Below are positions 35,473 through 43,903 of a stretch of DNA of 64,000 nucleotides, piece after piece. The position numbers and the translations under genes were made by a program. Source of the stretch: Brevundimonas subvibrioides (GTDB lineage: Bacteria > Pseudomonadota > Alphaproteobacteria > Caulobacterales > Caulobacteraceae). Positions within the stretch are counted from its first letter, which is position 1, and each line of letters starts with the position of its first letter. Where the stretch lies: assembly GCF_027271155.1 (NCBI RefSeq), contig NZ_CP114542.1, forward strand, positions 248,001 to 312,000, read 5' to 3'. The notes under the pieces are model-generated. The model saw only the letters and a program-made list of their open reading frames with translations. It was not told the origin of the DNA and searched no databases.

Positions 35473-36176
35473 GGGGTCACCCCGTAGCCTTCCCATAACG
35501 ACCGATCCTTGAGCGTCGCGGCCAGAAATGCGGCATGGGCGGCGCTTTCTTCGGCATTCAGACGTGGTGCCAGCGGCCGGGGCCGGGCACCGTAGCCACC
35601 GGCCGCGGCGTGGGCGGCGGCAGCCACACTTTCCCTACGGCTGGTCAGGTCCAGAACCCGCTCCTTGCCGCCCTTCAGCTCCAGATAAACCTCGGCCAGC
35701 AACCGGGCATCGATCAGGGCCCCGTGCAGGGTGCGGTCGACCAGGCTGATCCTGTAGCGTTTGCACAAGGCATCCAGCGAATTGGCCATCCCCGGAAAGC
35801 GCTTCTGGGCCAGTTGCAGCGTATCGATCCAGCGGGTCTCGTGCAGCAGCGGATGACCGCAGCGGCCGCATTCGTGATCGATGAAATTGCGGTCGAACTG
35901 GGCATTATGGGCAATCACGGGCGCATCGCCGATGAAGTCCATCAGATCGACGACGATCTCGGCGAACCGGGGCGCGTCCCGGACCTTGTCGTCGGTGATG
36001 CCATGGACCCGGATCGCATCGGCCGGGATCAGCCGTTCCGGATTGACCAAGCGGTGGAACGTCCGCCCGGTGGGCAAGAGATCCATGATCTCGATACAGC
36101 CGACCTCGATCAGCCGGTCGCCCGTTTTCGGGTCGAAGCCGGTGGTTTCGGTGTCGAGAACGATTTCGCGGGCCAT
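35469..36176 (-). CDS. dnaQ: DNA polymerase III epsilon subunit (3'-5' proofreading exonuclease)
   Basis: A 235-aa DEDDh exonuclease. Exo I is IVLDTETTGFD (Asp8, Glu10), Exo II is IAHNAQFDRNFID and Exo III is HGALIDARLLAEVYL with the conserved His. The C-terminal tail (about residues 185-235) should contact the alpha subunit. It is the last gene of the compact run ppsR-maf-aroE-coaE-dnaQ and lies 6 bp after coaE. Confidence 0.95.
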   Translation of the reverse strand: MAREIVLDTETTGFDPKTGDRLIEVGCIEIMDLLPTGRTFHRLVNPERLIPADAIRVHGITDDKVRDAPRFAEIVVDLMDFIGDAPVIAHNAQFDRNFIDHECGRCGHPLLHETRWIDTLQLAQKRFPGMANSLDALCKRYRISLVDRTLHGALIDARLLAEVYLELKGGKERVLDLTSRRESVAAAAHAAAGGYGARPRPLAPRLNAEESAAHAAFLAATLKDRSLWEGYGVTP

Positions 36177-36182
36177 CCCCGC

Positions 36183-36824
36183 TTAATGGGGCGCTTCGTC
36201 GGGTTGCGAAAGACTCCGCACCGGCCGTTTCCAGTCCGGCGACAGAACCATCCCCACGATTTCGGCCACGCGGGCGCGGGTCGCCTCGAGGCTCTCGCCC
36301 GTATCGATGACGAAGTCGGCGCGGCGGCGCTTTTCGGAATCGGGGACCTGCCGCGCCAGGATGGCCTCAAGCCGCTCCGGCGTCATGCCGGGCCGGGCCA
36401 GAACGCGGGCGCGCTGCACCGCCTCGGGCGCCGACACGACCACCACGGCATCGACGGCGCGCTCGCCGCCGGTCTCGAACAGCAGAGGAATATCCAGGAC
36501 CGCCAGCGCGACCCCCGTCGCCCGCGCGGCCTCAAGATCGGCCAGCCGCCCGGCCACCACCAGCGGATGGACGATCGTTTCCAGCTGTCGGAAAGCCGCG
36601 GCGTCGCGCCCCAGCGCCTCGGCCAGCCGCGCCCGGTCCACCGCACCGTCCACCACGACACCGGGAAAGGCCTCCCCGACCGGCCCGACCGCCGCGCCGC
36701 CCGGGGCATAGAGGGCGTGGACGGCATCGTCGGCGTTCCAGACCAGGGCTCCGTGATCGGCGAACATGGCGGTCGTCGTCGACTTGCCCATGCCGATCGA
36801 GCCGGTCAGGCCCAGAACGATCAC
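36183..36824 (-). CDS. coaE: Dephospho-CoA kinase
   Basis: A 213-aa P-loop kinase for the last step of coenzyme A synthesis. The start [20 protein letters not shown] contains the P-loop [22 protein letters not shown] substrate residues ([10 protein letters not shown]) and [11 protein letters not shown] follow. Its ATG overlaps the aroE stop (ATGA), indicating translational coupling. Confidence 0.94.
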   Translation of the reverse strand: MIVLGLTGSIGMGKSTTTAMFADHGALVWNADDAVHALYAPGGAAVGPVGEAFPGVVVDGAVDRARLAEALGRDAAAFRQLETIVHPLVVAGRLADLEAARATGVALAVLDIPLLFETGGERAVDAVVVVSAPEAVQRARVLARPGMTPERLEAILARQVPDSEKRRRADFVIDTGESLEATRARVAEIVGMVLSPDWKRPVRSLSQPDEAPH

Positions 36825-37648
36825 GCCGTCTCTCCCAGATGGGCCAGCAGCAGAGGCCGGGGGTCGAGATCGGGCGGTTCGACACCGAAGATCGCCCGGT
36901 ACGATGGCCCGGCCTGGCCGATCAGCATGGCCAGGCCATCGACGGTGGTCAGGCCGGCGCTTCTGGCGGCCGTCAGGAATGGCGTGCGGACCGGTCGATA
37001 GGTCATGTCCATGACCACCGTCGCCGGATCGAGGCTCTCCGGATCGATCGCGGGTCGCACGCTGAGCGCGTTCACCACCAGGGCGGCCCCGGCGAAGGCC
37101 GTCGCCGCATCACCGACCTCGATCAGGCCGCCGAGGTCCGTGGCCAGGGCTTCGGCACGGTCCCGCGTGCGATTGACGATCCGGACAGTGGCCCCCGCAT
37201 CGCGCAGGGCCGCGACCGCCGCCCTCGCCGCCCCGCCTGCGCCCAGCATCACGACGGTCGATCCCTTCAGCGACAGTGCGGGGGCCTGTTGGGACAGGGC
37301 CCGCAGAAGACCCTCGCCGTCGGTGCTGTCGGCGAAGACCTGCCCGTCGCGGAAGACCAGAGTATTGGCCGATCCGCTGGCCGTGGCCGTCCGGGACCGG
37401 GTGTCGGCGCAGGCGAAGGCCTGTTCCTTGAAAGGCGCCGTGACGTTCACGCCCGACAGCAGTCCGGCCCGTCCAAAGGCCACCAGGGTCTCGAATCCAG
37501 CCGCATCGCGCGGCGAGAAGGCCCCGTAGGTCCCGTCCAGGCCCGCCGCCTCCAGCCAGGCATTGTGGATGACCGGGCTGAGCGAATGGGCCACCGGATT
37601 TCCGACGATCCCGCCCAGCCGGACCGCGCCTGTGAGTCTGGCCGTCAT
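36821..37648 (-). CDS. aroE: Shikimate dehydrogenase (NADP+)
   Basis: A 275-aa enzyme reducing 3-dehydroshikimate in aromatic amino-acid synthesis. The shikimate-binding N-domain has [16 protein letters not shown] and [13 protein letters not shown] (catalytic Lys). The NADP fold has [16 protein letters not shown] and [17 protein letters not shown] and [10 protein letters not shown] close the domain. It overlaps maf upstream and coaE downstream by 4 bp each. An upstream frame extension is antisense shadow. Confidence 0.94.
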   Translation of the reverse strand: MTARLTGAVRLGGIVGNPVAHSLSPVIHNAWLEAAGLDGTYGAFSPRDAAGFETLVAFGRAGLLSGVNVTAPFKEQAFACADTRSRTATASGSANTLVFRDGQVFADSTDGEGLLRALSQQAPALSLKGSTVVMLGAGGAARAAVAALRDAGATVRIVNRTRDRAEALATDLGGLIEVGDAATAFAGAALVVNALSVRPAIDPESLDPATVVMDMTYRPVRTPFLTAARSAGLTTVDGLAMLIGQAGPSYRAIFGVEPPDLDPRPLLLAHLGETA

Positions 37649-38253
37649 GTCGCGATCACTCCGGCGCGGCGCAGTTCGTCCAGCACCGGCCACAGGGGCA
37701 TGCCCAGAACGGTGAAATAGTCGCCCTCGACCCGGACGAACAGCTGCGATCCCATGCCTTCCAGCCGATAGCAGCCGACCGAGCCCAGCAGGGCCTCGCC
37801 TTCGACGGCCAGATAGTGATCGAGGAATGCGTCGGTGAAAGGCCGCAGGGTCATCCGCGCCGTATCCACGCCGGACCAGACCACCTCTCCGTTGTGGGCG
37901 AGGGCCGCCGCCGCGTTCAGATGGTGGGTCCGGCCCCGCATCGACAGCAGACGCAGACGCGCTGCCTCGAGGTCCGGGGCCTTGGACACCATGGTGCCTT
38001 CCAGATCCAGCGTCTGGTCCGAACCCAGCACCCATGCGTCCCGATGCTGACCCGACACCGCCAGCGCCTTGGCACGCGCCAGCTCCAGCGCCAGGTCAGC
38101 CGGAGCGATGCCGGTCAGGCGGGTCTTGATCGCATCCTCGTCGACGCCGGCGTCCTGGGTCTCGAAGGGAACGCCGGCCCCGGTCAACATGGCCCGCCGC
38201 GCGGCGCTGCGCGATGCCAGGATCAGCCGTCTGGACCTCTCTCCCATCACCAT
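37645..38253 (-). CDS. maf: Maf-family nucleotide pyrophosphatase
   Basis: A 202-aa protein. The N-terminal RRLILASRSAARRAML is the Maf signature (S-x-SPRR-like). LGSDQTLDLEGTMVSKAPD contains the catalytic Asp, and LGSVGCYRLEGMGSQLF is also conserved. Maf proteins hydrolyse dTTP, UTP or modified nucleotides and prevent their incorporation. Two ATG codons (38253 and 38247) are possible starts. The gene overlaps ppsR by a few bases and aroE by four. Confidence 0.9.
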   Translation of the reverse strand: MVMGERSRRLILASRSAARRAMLTGAGVPFETQDAGVDEDAIKTRLTGIAPADLALELARAKALAVSGQHRDAWVLGSDQTLDLEGTMVSKAPDLEAARLRLLSMRGRTHHLNAAAALAHNGEVVWSGVDTARMTLRPFTDAFLDHYLAVEGEALLGSVGCYRLEGMGSQLFVRVEGDYFTVLGMPLWPVLDELRRAGVIAT

Positions 38254-39128
38254 GTGACCCCTACGGTTCTGGTCCGCCGTTCGTTCAGCAGATTGAGGAT
38301 GGCCGCCGCCGTCTCCTCGACCGAGCGGCGGGTCACGTCGATCGTCGGCCATCCCCGACGCTCGAAGGCGCGGCGCGCCTTGATGGTCTCCTCGCGCACG
38401 GCGTCGGGCTCGACGTAGGAGGAGGCGTGGTTGGCGTTCAGGCCGTCCAGCCGGTTGCGGCGGATCTGGATCAGCCGGTCAGGCGACACGGTCAGGCCCA
38501 CGATCAGCGGGTTTTTCAGTCCGACCAGGCGTTCGCCATCCTCCTGACCGGGCACCAGCGGCACATTGGCCGCACGGATACCCCGGTGCGCCAGATAGAT
38601 GCAGGTCGGGGTCTTGGACGTGCGGCTGACGCCGACGAGGACGACATCGGCCCCTTCCAGCTGCTCGGCCGTGCCCTGGCCGTCGTCGTGCGACATGGCG
38701 TAGTCCAGCGCGCCCATCCGGTTGAAATAGTCGTGATCGAGGGTGTGCTGGGCCCCGACCCGCGTCGACAGGGCCGCGCCGAGATACCGGGACAGGGCAC
38801 CGACCAGCGGGTCCAGAGCGCCGATGTTGGGAATGTCCAGCGCCCGGCAGCCCTCTTCCAGCTGGGCCCGCAGCGCGCGGTCGACGATGGTGTGAAGAAC
38901 GACACCCGGCGCCGTCGCGATTTCCTCCAGCACCCGCTCCATCTGGCGGTCGGACCGGACCAGGGCATAGATGTGCTCGATCGGAATGACCCCGTCGAAG
39001 CGGGCGGTGACCGCCTTGGCCATGGCGTTCAGCGTCTCACCGGTCGAGTCCGAAACCAGATGGACATGGAAATAGGTCGCCAGCCGTGACGCGCCCGCAG
39101 GCCTGGCCGGGCTCACTGCGGACCCCAT
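38247..39128 (-). CDS. ppsR: Pyruvate, phosphate dikinase regulatory protein (DUF299; RP001 homologue)
   Basis: A 293-aa bifunctional ADP-dependent kinase/phosphorylase that inactivates and reactivates PPDK or PEP synthase. VHLVSDSTGETLNAMAKA is the conserved N-terminus, and the P-loop-like GVSRTSKTPTCIYLAHRG carries the nucleotide site. The rest follows family order to VTRRSVEETAAAIL. In Caulobacter and Rickettsia this gene (RP001) flanks the replication origin opposite hemE, exactly as here. The start MGSAVSPARP leaves a 493-bp gap to hemE. Confidence 0.93.
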   Translation of the reverse strand: MGSAVSPARPAGASRLATYFHVHLVSDSTGETLNAMAKAVTARFDGVIPIEHIYALVRSDRQMERVLEEIATAPGVVLHTIVDRALRAQLEEGCRALDIPNIGALDPLVGALSRYLGAALSTRVGAQHTLDHDYFNRMGALDYAMSHDDGQGTAEQLEGADVVLVGVSRTSKTPTCIYLAHRGIRAANVPLVPGQEDGERLVGLKNPLIVGLTVSPDRLIQIRRNRLDGLNANHASSYVEPDAVREETIKARRAFERRGWPTIDVTRRSVEETAAAILNLLNERRTRTVGVTW

Positions 39129-39331
39129 TGCTGGATAACCAAGATCGAGATCGCGCGAATGGCCGTGATTCCTGTGGATCGGTCTGGGCGCCGCGCGGCG
39201 AGACCGGGGCACGGTTTTCTATAGGGCGCCGCCGTCCGCCGGGCGAGCCGGGAGAATGTCGGACACGCCCGTATCCTTACCGGACATCATCCAATGCGGC
39301 AGAAGCGCCGCTGGTTCGGCTGGGGACATCC

Positions 39332-39346
39332 TTAACAGAAGGTAAA
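39332..39346. promoter_or_regulatory. Near-perfect CtrA-binding site
   Basis: TTAA-CAGAAGG-TAAA: the first half is perfect, the spacing of seven is kept and the second half has one mismatch to TTAA. It is 64 bp left of the perfect site, within the putative origin. Confidence 0.6.
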
Positions 39347-39395
39347 CGACCCCCACGCCAGTCAGGACAGAATCATCAGCCGGAGCCCCCGGCCG

Positions 39396-39410
39396 TTAAG
39401 GTTTGGTTAA
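39396..39410. promoter_or_regulatory. Perfect CtrA-binding site in the origin
   Basis: TTAA-GGTTTGG-TTAA matches the full CtrA consensus TTAA-N7-TTAA. CtrA~P represses initiation by binding such sites in the Caulobacter origin. The site is followed after three bases by a DnaA-like box. Confidence 0.85.
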
Positions 39411-39413
39411 GGA

Positions 39414-39422
39414 TTATCCCCG
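39414..39422 (+). promoter_or_regulatory. DnaA-like box adjacent to the CtrA site
   Basis: TTATCCCCG agrees with TTATCCACA at 7 of 9 positions. It lies three bases from the CtrA site, so binding of the two proteins could be competitive. Weak, degenerate DnaA boxes are normal for Caulobacter origins. Confidence 0.45.
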
Positions 39423-39467
39423 GTTTCCACCGGCCTTCGTCGCCAACGACCGAAGCCGCCCGCCGGC

Positions 39468-39476
39468 CGTGGAAAA
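39468..39476 (-). promoter_or_regulatory. Second DnaA-like box
   Basis: The minus strand reads TTTTCCACG, 7 of 9 matches to TTATCCACA. It is about 50 bp from the first box and in the opposite orientation. Support is by similarity only. Confidence 0.35.
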
Positions 39477-39621
39477 GCGATGCCGAACCCCGGAATCGCC
39501 CTGCTTTGTCCCCGTCGTCCCGCCCTCTGCTGCCTTCCTCCAATTCTTTTATGATTCTCAATGGAACAAGGAGGAGGACGTGGGCTTGAGGCCAGCGCCC
39601 TCCCCCCGTAAAGCCAAGGTC

Positions 39622-40659
39622 ATGAGCACCACGCCGTCACTGATCCGTGTCCTGCAGGGCGAGACCCTGGAGCGTCCTCCCGTCTGGTTCATGCGCCAGG
39701 CCGGGCGCTATCTGCCCGAATACCGGGCGCTGCGGGCCCAGGCCCCGGACTTTATCGCCTTCTGCCTGAACCCGGAGATGGCCGCCGAGGCGACCCTGCA
39801 GCCCATGCGCCGGTTCGGGTTCGATGCGGCCATCGTCTTCGCCGACATCCTGCTGATCCCGCAGGCGCTCGGTCAGGACGTCTGGTTCGAGACCGGCGAG
39901 GGACCGCGTCTGGGTCTGCTGCCAAGCGTCGGCCGGATGCAGGAGCTCACCGAGGGTGCGGGCCAGCATCTGCACCAGGTTGGCCAGACCCTGAGCCTGG
40001 TGCGCAGCCAGCTGGAGCCGGAACGCGCGCTGATCGGCTTCGCCGGGGCACCGTGGACCGTAGCCACCTATATGCTGGACGGCCATCACAACACGATCGG
40101 CAAGGGCGAACGCGCCACGGCCCGGTCCTATGCCTATGCCGAACCGGAGAAGGTCGACGAGGTCCTGGCTGTGCTGGTCGAGGCCACCGCCCGCTATCTG
40201 AAGATGCAGGCCGATGCCGGGGCCGACGCGCTGAAGATCTTCGAGAGCTGGGCAGAAGGCCTGCCGGATGATCTGTTCGAACGGCTAGTGCTGAAACCCC
40301 ATCAGGCCCTGGTCAGGCGGGTGCGGGAGCTGGGCGTCACCGTCCCCCTGATCGGCTTCCCGCGCGGCTCGGCGCTTCATGCCGATCGCTACGCCCGCGA
40401 GGTCGATGTGCAGGGCGTGGCGCTCGATACCGCCTGCTCGCTGGAGCGGGGCCGCGAGGTCCAGAAGATCAAGCCGATCCAGGGCGCGCTCGATCCGCTG
40501 CTGCTGCGCGTCGGCGGTGCGGCGCTGGACCGCAGGGTTGATCAGCTTGTGGAGGCCTGGGGTTCCGGCCCATGGATCTTCAACCTGGGCCACGGCATCC
40601 TGCCGGACGTGCCGATCGCTCACGTCGAGCAGGTTCTGAAACGGATCGGCGCGCAGTGA
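39622..40659 (+). CDS. hemE: Uroporphyrinogen decarboxylase
   Basis: A 345-aa enzyme that decarboxylates uroporphyrinogen III to coproporphyrinogen III in haem synthesis. The substrate-binding signatures are PPVWFMRQAGRYLPEY (about residues 19-34) and GFAGAPWTVATYMLDG. ALKIFESWAEGL and LIGFPRGSALHAD follow, and the C-terminus is NLGHGILPDVPIAHVEQV. ATG 39622 is preferred over the ORF extension into the origin. In Caulobacter, promoters of this gene lie inside the origin. The stop overlaps the hemH start. Confidence 0.96.
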   Translation: MSTTPSLIRVLQGETLERPPVWFMRQAGRYLPEYRALRAQAPDFIAFCLNPEMAAEATLQPMRRFGFDAAIVFADILLIPQALGQDVWFETGEGPRLGLLPSVGRMQELTEGAGQHLHQVGQTLSLVRSQLEPERALIGFAGAPWTVATYMLDGHHNTIGKGERATARSYAYAEPEKVDEVLAVLVEATARYLKMQADAGADALKIFESWAEGLPDDLFERLVLKPHQALVRRVRELGVTVPLIGFPRGSALHADRYAREVDVQGVALDTACSLERGREVQKIKPIQGALDPLLLRVGGAALDRRVDQLVEAWGSGPWIFNLGHGILPDVPIAHVEQVLKRIGAQ

Positions 40660-41735
40660 ACGCAAGCCCGGGGAGCCAGCGGTCGGGTCGTCGTATCGCC
40701 GTCGTGCTCTTCAACCTGGGGGGGCCGGACGATGCGGCCACCGTCAAGCCGTTCCTGTTCAACCTGTTCAACGACCCGGCCATCATCGGTCTGCCCGGGC
40801 TGTTCCGCACGCCCCTGGCCAGGCTGATCTCCTCGCGTCGCGAGGCCAGCGCCCAGGCCAACTATTCAATGATGGATTCCAACGGCGGTTCGCCGCTGAA
40901 GGGCGAGACCCGGGCCCAGATGGAGGCCCTGGATGCCGCGCTGTCGGCCCGGCTGCCCGGCGACGAGGTCAGAAGCTTCATGGCCATGCGGTACTGGCAT
41001 CCCCTGACCGAGGAAGCCGCGGTCGACGTGGCCGCCTGGGGGCCGGACGAGATCGTGTTGTTGCCGCTTTATCCGCAGTTCTCGACCACGACGACGCGGT
41101 CGTCGCTGAAGGCCTGGAATGCCGCCTATGCCGGCACAGGCACGACCCGGACGATCTGCTGCTATCCCCGGGCCGAGGGCTGGGTCGCGGCGCAGGCCGA
41201 GGGCGTTCGTCTCAAGCTGGCCGAGGCCGATCGGGAGCATCCGGGCCGGCCGGTCCGGGTCCTGTTTTCGGCGCACGGCATCCCGGAGAAGCTGGTCCAC
41301 AAGGACGGCGATCCCTATCAGGAACAGGTCGAGGCGACCGTCGCGGCCGTGGCTTCCGAGGCCGGTCTGAGCGACTGGCTACTGTGCTACCAGAGCCGCG
41401 TCGGGCCGCTGAAATGGCTGGGACCGTCCACGCCCGATGCCATTCGCGCTGCTGGAGCCGAGGGTATCGGCCTGGTCGTCACCCCCATCGCTTTCGTGTC
41501 CGAACACATCGAGACCTTGGTCGAGCTGGATATCGAATACGGTGAACTGGCGCATGAGGCCGGGGTTCACCCCTATCTGCGCGTGCCGGCTGTGGGGGTC
41601 AGCCCCCTGTTCATCGACGGCCTGGCCGATGCGGTGAAGGACAGCCTCGGCCGAACCGGTATCGCGCCCGCAGGGCCGGGGTGCCAGGGGCGCTGGAAGG
41701 CCTGCCCCTGTCAGGCGCAGAAGAAGGCGGCGTAG
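40656..41735 (+). CDS. hemH: Ferrochelatase
   Basis: A 359-aa enzyme inserting Fe2+ into protoporphyrin IX. It starts at GTG overlapping the hemE TGA (GTGA), then RIAVVLFNLGGPDDAATVKPF. The active-site His is in LFSAHGIPEKLVHKDGDPY, and IAFVSEHIETLVELDIEY contains the Glu pair. The C-terminal GRWKACPCQ has a CPC pair of the type that binds 2Fe-2S in some ferrochelatases; with only two visible cysteines there, a cluster is uncertain. Confidence 0.95.
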   Translation: MNASPGSQRSGRRIAVVLFNLGGPDDAATVKPFLFNLFNDPAIIGLPGLFRTPLARLISSRREASAQANYSMMDSNGGSPLKGETRAQMEALDAALSARLPGDEVRSFMAMRYWHPLTEEAAVDVAAWGPDEIVLLPLYPQFSTTTTRSSLKAWNAAYAGTGTTRTICCYPRAEGWVAAQAEGVRLKLAEADREHPGRPVRVLFSAHGIPEKLVHKDGDPYQEQVEATVAAVASEAGLSDWLLCYQSRVGPLKWLGPSTPDAIRAAGAEGIGLVVTPIAFVSEHIETLVELDIEYGELAHEAGVHPYLRVPAVGVSPLFIDGLADAVKDSLGRTGIAPAGPGCQGRWKACPCQAQKKAA

Positions 41736-41746
41736 GAAGCTCAGCG

Positions 41747-42211
41747 ATGAATCTGTACGATCTGGCCCGGGGGCTTCACATCCTGGCCGTCATCGCCTGG
41801 ATGGCGGGCCTGCTGTTCCTGCCGCGGCTCTATGCCTATGACGCCGAACAGGCTGACAAGGCCGAGCCGCTGAAGACGGAGATGCGCACGCTCCTGCGAC
41901 TGTGGCAGGGGCGAATGCTGAAGATCATCCTGCATCCGGCCATGGGTCTGGCCCTGATCTTCGGCCTGTGGCTGATCCATCTGGATGTGGAGATGCGCGG
42001 TGCCGGCTTCCTGGCCGAGCCATGGATGATCGCCAAGCTGATCGGGGTCGTTCTGCTGCTGGCCTGGCATGTCTATCTGGTGGCGGAGCGCAGGAAGATC
42101 CTGGCCGGGACATCGGTCCGGACCTCGAAATTCTGGCGCATGACCAATGAGGTGCCGTTCGTGCTGGCCATCGTCATGGTGCTGTCGGTAACGACGGAGT
42201 GGACGTTCTGA
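41747..42211 (+). CDS. hemJ: Protoporphyrinogen oxidase HemJ (RP883 homologue)
   Basis: A 154-aa membrane protein with four helices. ARGLHILAVIAWMAGLLFLPRLYAYDAE carries the conserved His and the LPRL(F/Y) motif of the HemJ/UPF0093 family. LWQGRMLKIILHPAMGLALIFG and LLAWHVYLVAERRKI carry further conserved His residues. It oxidises protoporphyrinogen IX where HemG/HemY are absent. It follows hemH by 11 bp, completing the hemE-hemH-hemJ haem operon. This matches RP883 in the conserved origin cluster. Confidence 0.9.
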   Translation: MNLYDLARGLHILAVIAWMAGLLFLPRLYAYDAEQADKAEPLKTEMRTLLRLWQGRMLKIILHPAMGLALIFGLWLIHLDVEMRGAGFLAEPWMIAKLIGVVLLLAWHVYLVAERRKILAGTSVRTSKFWRMTNEVPFVLAIVMVLSVTTEWTF

Positions 42212-42426
42212 TCCGCCACGCTTGACCCGGACCCCTGGTTCGTGGTTCCGCTCGCCGTGAGGCGTCGTTCTGCGGCGCTGCCCTTCTCTTCGCGTCGACC
42301 GATCGCTGGCAGATGCCGCCCTCGGATCCGACGCTCCCCCTCGGCCGTCAGGCCACATCCTTCCAAGCGTTCCTGCCTGACGTCGTCCGACGCCGGGCCG
42401 GAATGGCGTGAATCCCGAGTTCCGAC
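42212..42426. other. rho leader region
   Basis: 215 bp between hemJ and rho without a gene. It is moderately pyrimidine-rich (for example cttctcttcgcgtcgaccgatcg). In other bacteria rho is autoregulated through its leader; here that is only a possibility. Confidence 0.4.
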
Positions 42427-43860
42427 ATGACCGACGTCCGCGACACCCCCAACGACAGCCCCGAATCCGAGACGCTGGACGCCTCGACGCCCGAAGCCAC
42501 CGAGGATTCGTCCCAGGCCGACGGGGCCAACGACGCCGACGTGGCGGCCGACATCGGCGACGATGCCGAGGACGAGGGCGAGTCCGTCGTCCCCTCCGGT
42601 CGGATCACCCTTCAGGAATTGAACGACAAGTCGCCGGTCGAACTGGTGGCCTTTGCCGAGCAGCTGGACATCGAGAATGCCTCGAACCTGCGCAAGCAGG
42701 ACCTGCTGTTCGCCATCCTGAAGACCCTGGCTGACGAAGAGGTCGAGATCATCGCCTCCGGGACGCTGGAGATGCTGCCCGACGGCTTCGGCTTCCTGCG
42801 TTCGCCGGACGCGAATTATCTTCCGGGTCCGGACGATGTCTATGTGTCGCCGTCCCAGATCCGCCGGTTTGGTCTGCGGTCGGGCGACACGGTCCACGGC
42901 GCGGTCCGTGGGCCCCGCGAAGGCGAGCGATACTTCGCCCTGCTGAAGGTCGACACGATCAATTTCGAGGATCCCGAGACCGTCCGCACCAAGGTCAATT
43001 TCGACAATCTGACGCCGCTGTATCCGAACGAGCGGCTGATTATGGAAATCCAGGACCCGACCCTGCGGGATCGCTCCGGCCGGGTCATCGACATCGTCGC
43101 CCCTCTGGGCAAGGGCCAGCGCTGCCTGATCGTCGCCCCGCCGCGCGTCGGCAAGACGGTGATGCTGCAGAACATCGCCAAGTCGATCGAGGCCAACCAC
43201 CCTGAGGTCGCCCTGATCGTCCTGCTGATCGACGAGCGGCCGGAGGAAGTCACCGACATGCAGCGGACGGTGAAGGGCGAGGTCGTGGCCTCCACCTTCG
43301 ACGAGCCGGCGACCCGTCACGTCGCTGTGGCCGAGATGGTGATCGAGAAGGCCAAGCGTCTGGTGGAGCACAAGCGCGACGTCGTTATCCTGCTGGACTC
43401 GGTCACGCGCCTGGGCCGAGCCTATAACGCCACGGTGCCCTCGTCGGGCAAGGTCCTGACCGGCGGCGTGGACGCCAATGCCCTGCAGCGGCCCAAGCGG
43501 TTCTTCGGCGCGGCGCGGAATGTGGAAGAGGGCGGCAGCCTGACCATCATCGCCACCGCCCTGATCGACACGGGCAGCCGGATGGACGAGGTCATCTTCG
43601 AAGAGTTCAAGGGCACGGGGAACTCGGAAATCGTGCTGGACCGCAAGGTCGCCGACAAGCGCATCTTCCCCGCCATCGACGTGCTGAAGTCGGGCACCCG
43701 CAAGGAAGAGCTGATCACGCCGAAGGACCAGCTGACCAAGACCTATGTGCTGCGCCGCATCCTGAACCCCATGGGACCGCAGGACGCGATCGAGTTCCTG
43801 CTCGACAAGCTGCGTCAGTCCAAGAACAACGCCGACTTCTTCCAGTCGATGAATACCTGA
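42427..43860 (+). CDS. rho: Transcription termination factor Rho
   Basis: A 477-aa hexameric RNA helicase. An acidic Asp/Glu/Ser-rich N-terminal extension of about 55 residues precedes the Rho_N domain ([20 protein letters not shown]). The cold-shock RNA-binding fold ([22 protein letters not shown]) follows. Walker A is APPRVGKT (237-244), Walker B is [16 protein letters not shown], and the Q-loop/R-loop region is [20 protein letters not shown]. The acidic extension makes it longer than E. coli Rho (419 aa). It is close to the origin, as in Caulobacter. Confidence 0.97.
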   Translation: MTDVRDTPNDSPESETLDASTPEATEDSSQADGANDADVAADIGDDAEDEGESVVPSGRITLQELNDKSPVELVAFAEQLDIENASNLRKQDLLFAILKTLADEEVEIIASGTLEMLPDGFGFLRSPDANYLPGPDDVYVSPSQIRRFGLRSGDTVHGAVRGPREGERYFALLKVDTINFEDPETVRTKVNFDNLTPLYPNERLIMEIQDPTLRDRSGRVIDIVAPLGKGQRCLIVAPPRVGKTVMLQNIAKSIEANHPEVALIVLLIDERPEEVTDMQRTVKGEVVASTFDEPATRHVAVAEMVIEKAKRLVEHKRDVVILLDSVTRLGRAYNATVPSSGKVLTGGVDANALQRPKRFFGAARNVEEGGSLTIIATALIDTGSRMDEVIFEEFKGTGNSEIVLDRKVADKRIFPAIDVLKSGTRKEELITPKDQLTKTYVLRRILNPMGPQDAIEFLLDKLRQSKNNADFFQSMNT

Positions 43861-43864
43861 TCGG

Positions 43865-43901
43865 GTCTCCTCCCCGTTCGCTACGCGACCCGGGAGGAGA
43901 C
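43865..43901. terminator. Hairpin between rho and the quinone oxidoreductase gene
   Basis: GTCTCCTCCC (43865-43874) pairs with GGGAGGAGAC (43892-43901). A 17-nt loop contains a smaller CGCTACGCG fold. It lies between two convergent genes, ending three bases before the oxidoreductase stop. Its sequence resembles the arms of the palindromic element at 55130-55303. Confidence 0.55.
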
Positions 43902-43903
43902 AG

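Larger units (their letters stand above)
39129..39621. other. Probable chromosomal replication origin (Cori-like)
   Basis: A 493-bp gene-free gap between ppsR and hemE, the location of the experimentally defined Caulobacter crescentus origin. Visible elements are a perfect and a near-perfect CtrA site, weak DnaA-like boxes beside the perfect CtrA site, and three GANTC methylation sites (39370-39374, 39493-39497, 39554-39558). An AT-richer stretch (39541-39570) lies just before hemE. Genes on both sides mainly point away from it, and parS/parAB lie 5-10 kb away. Placement by synteny is strong; the unwinding site is inferred. Confidence 0.85.
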
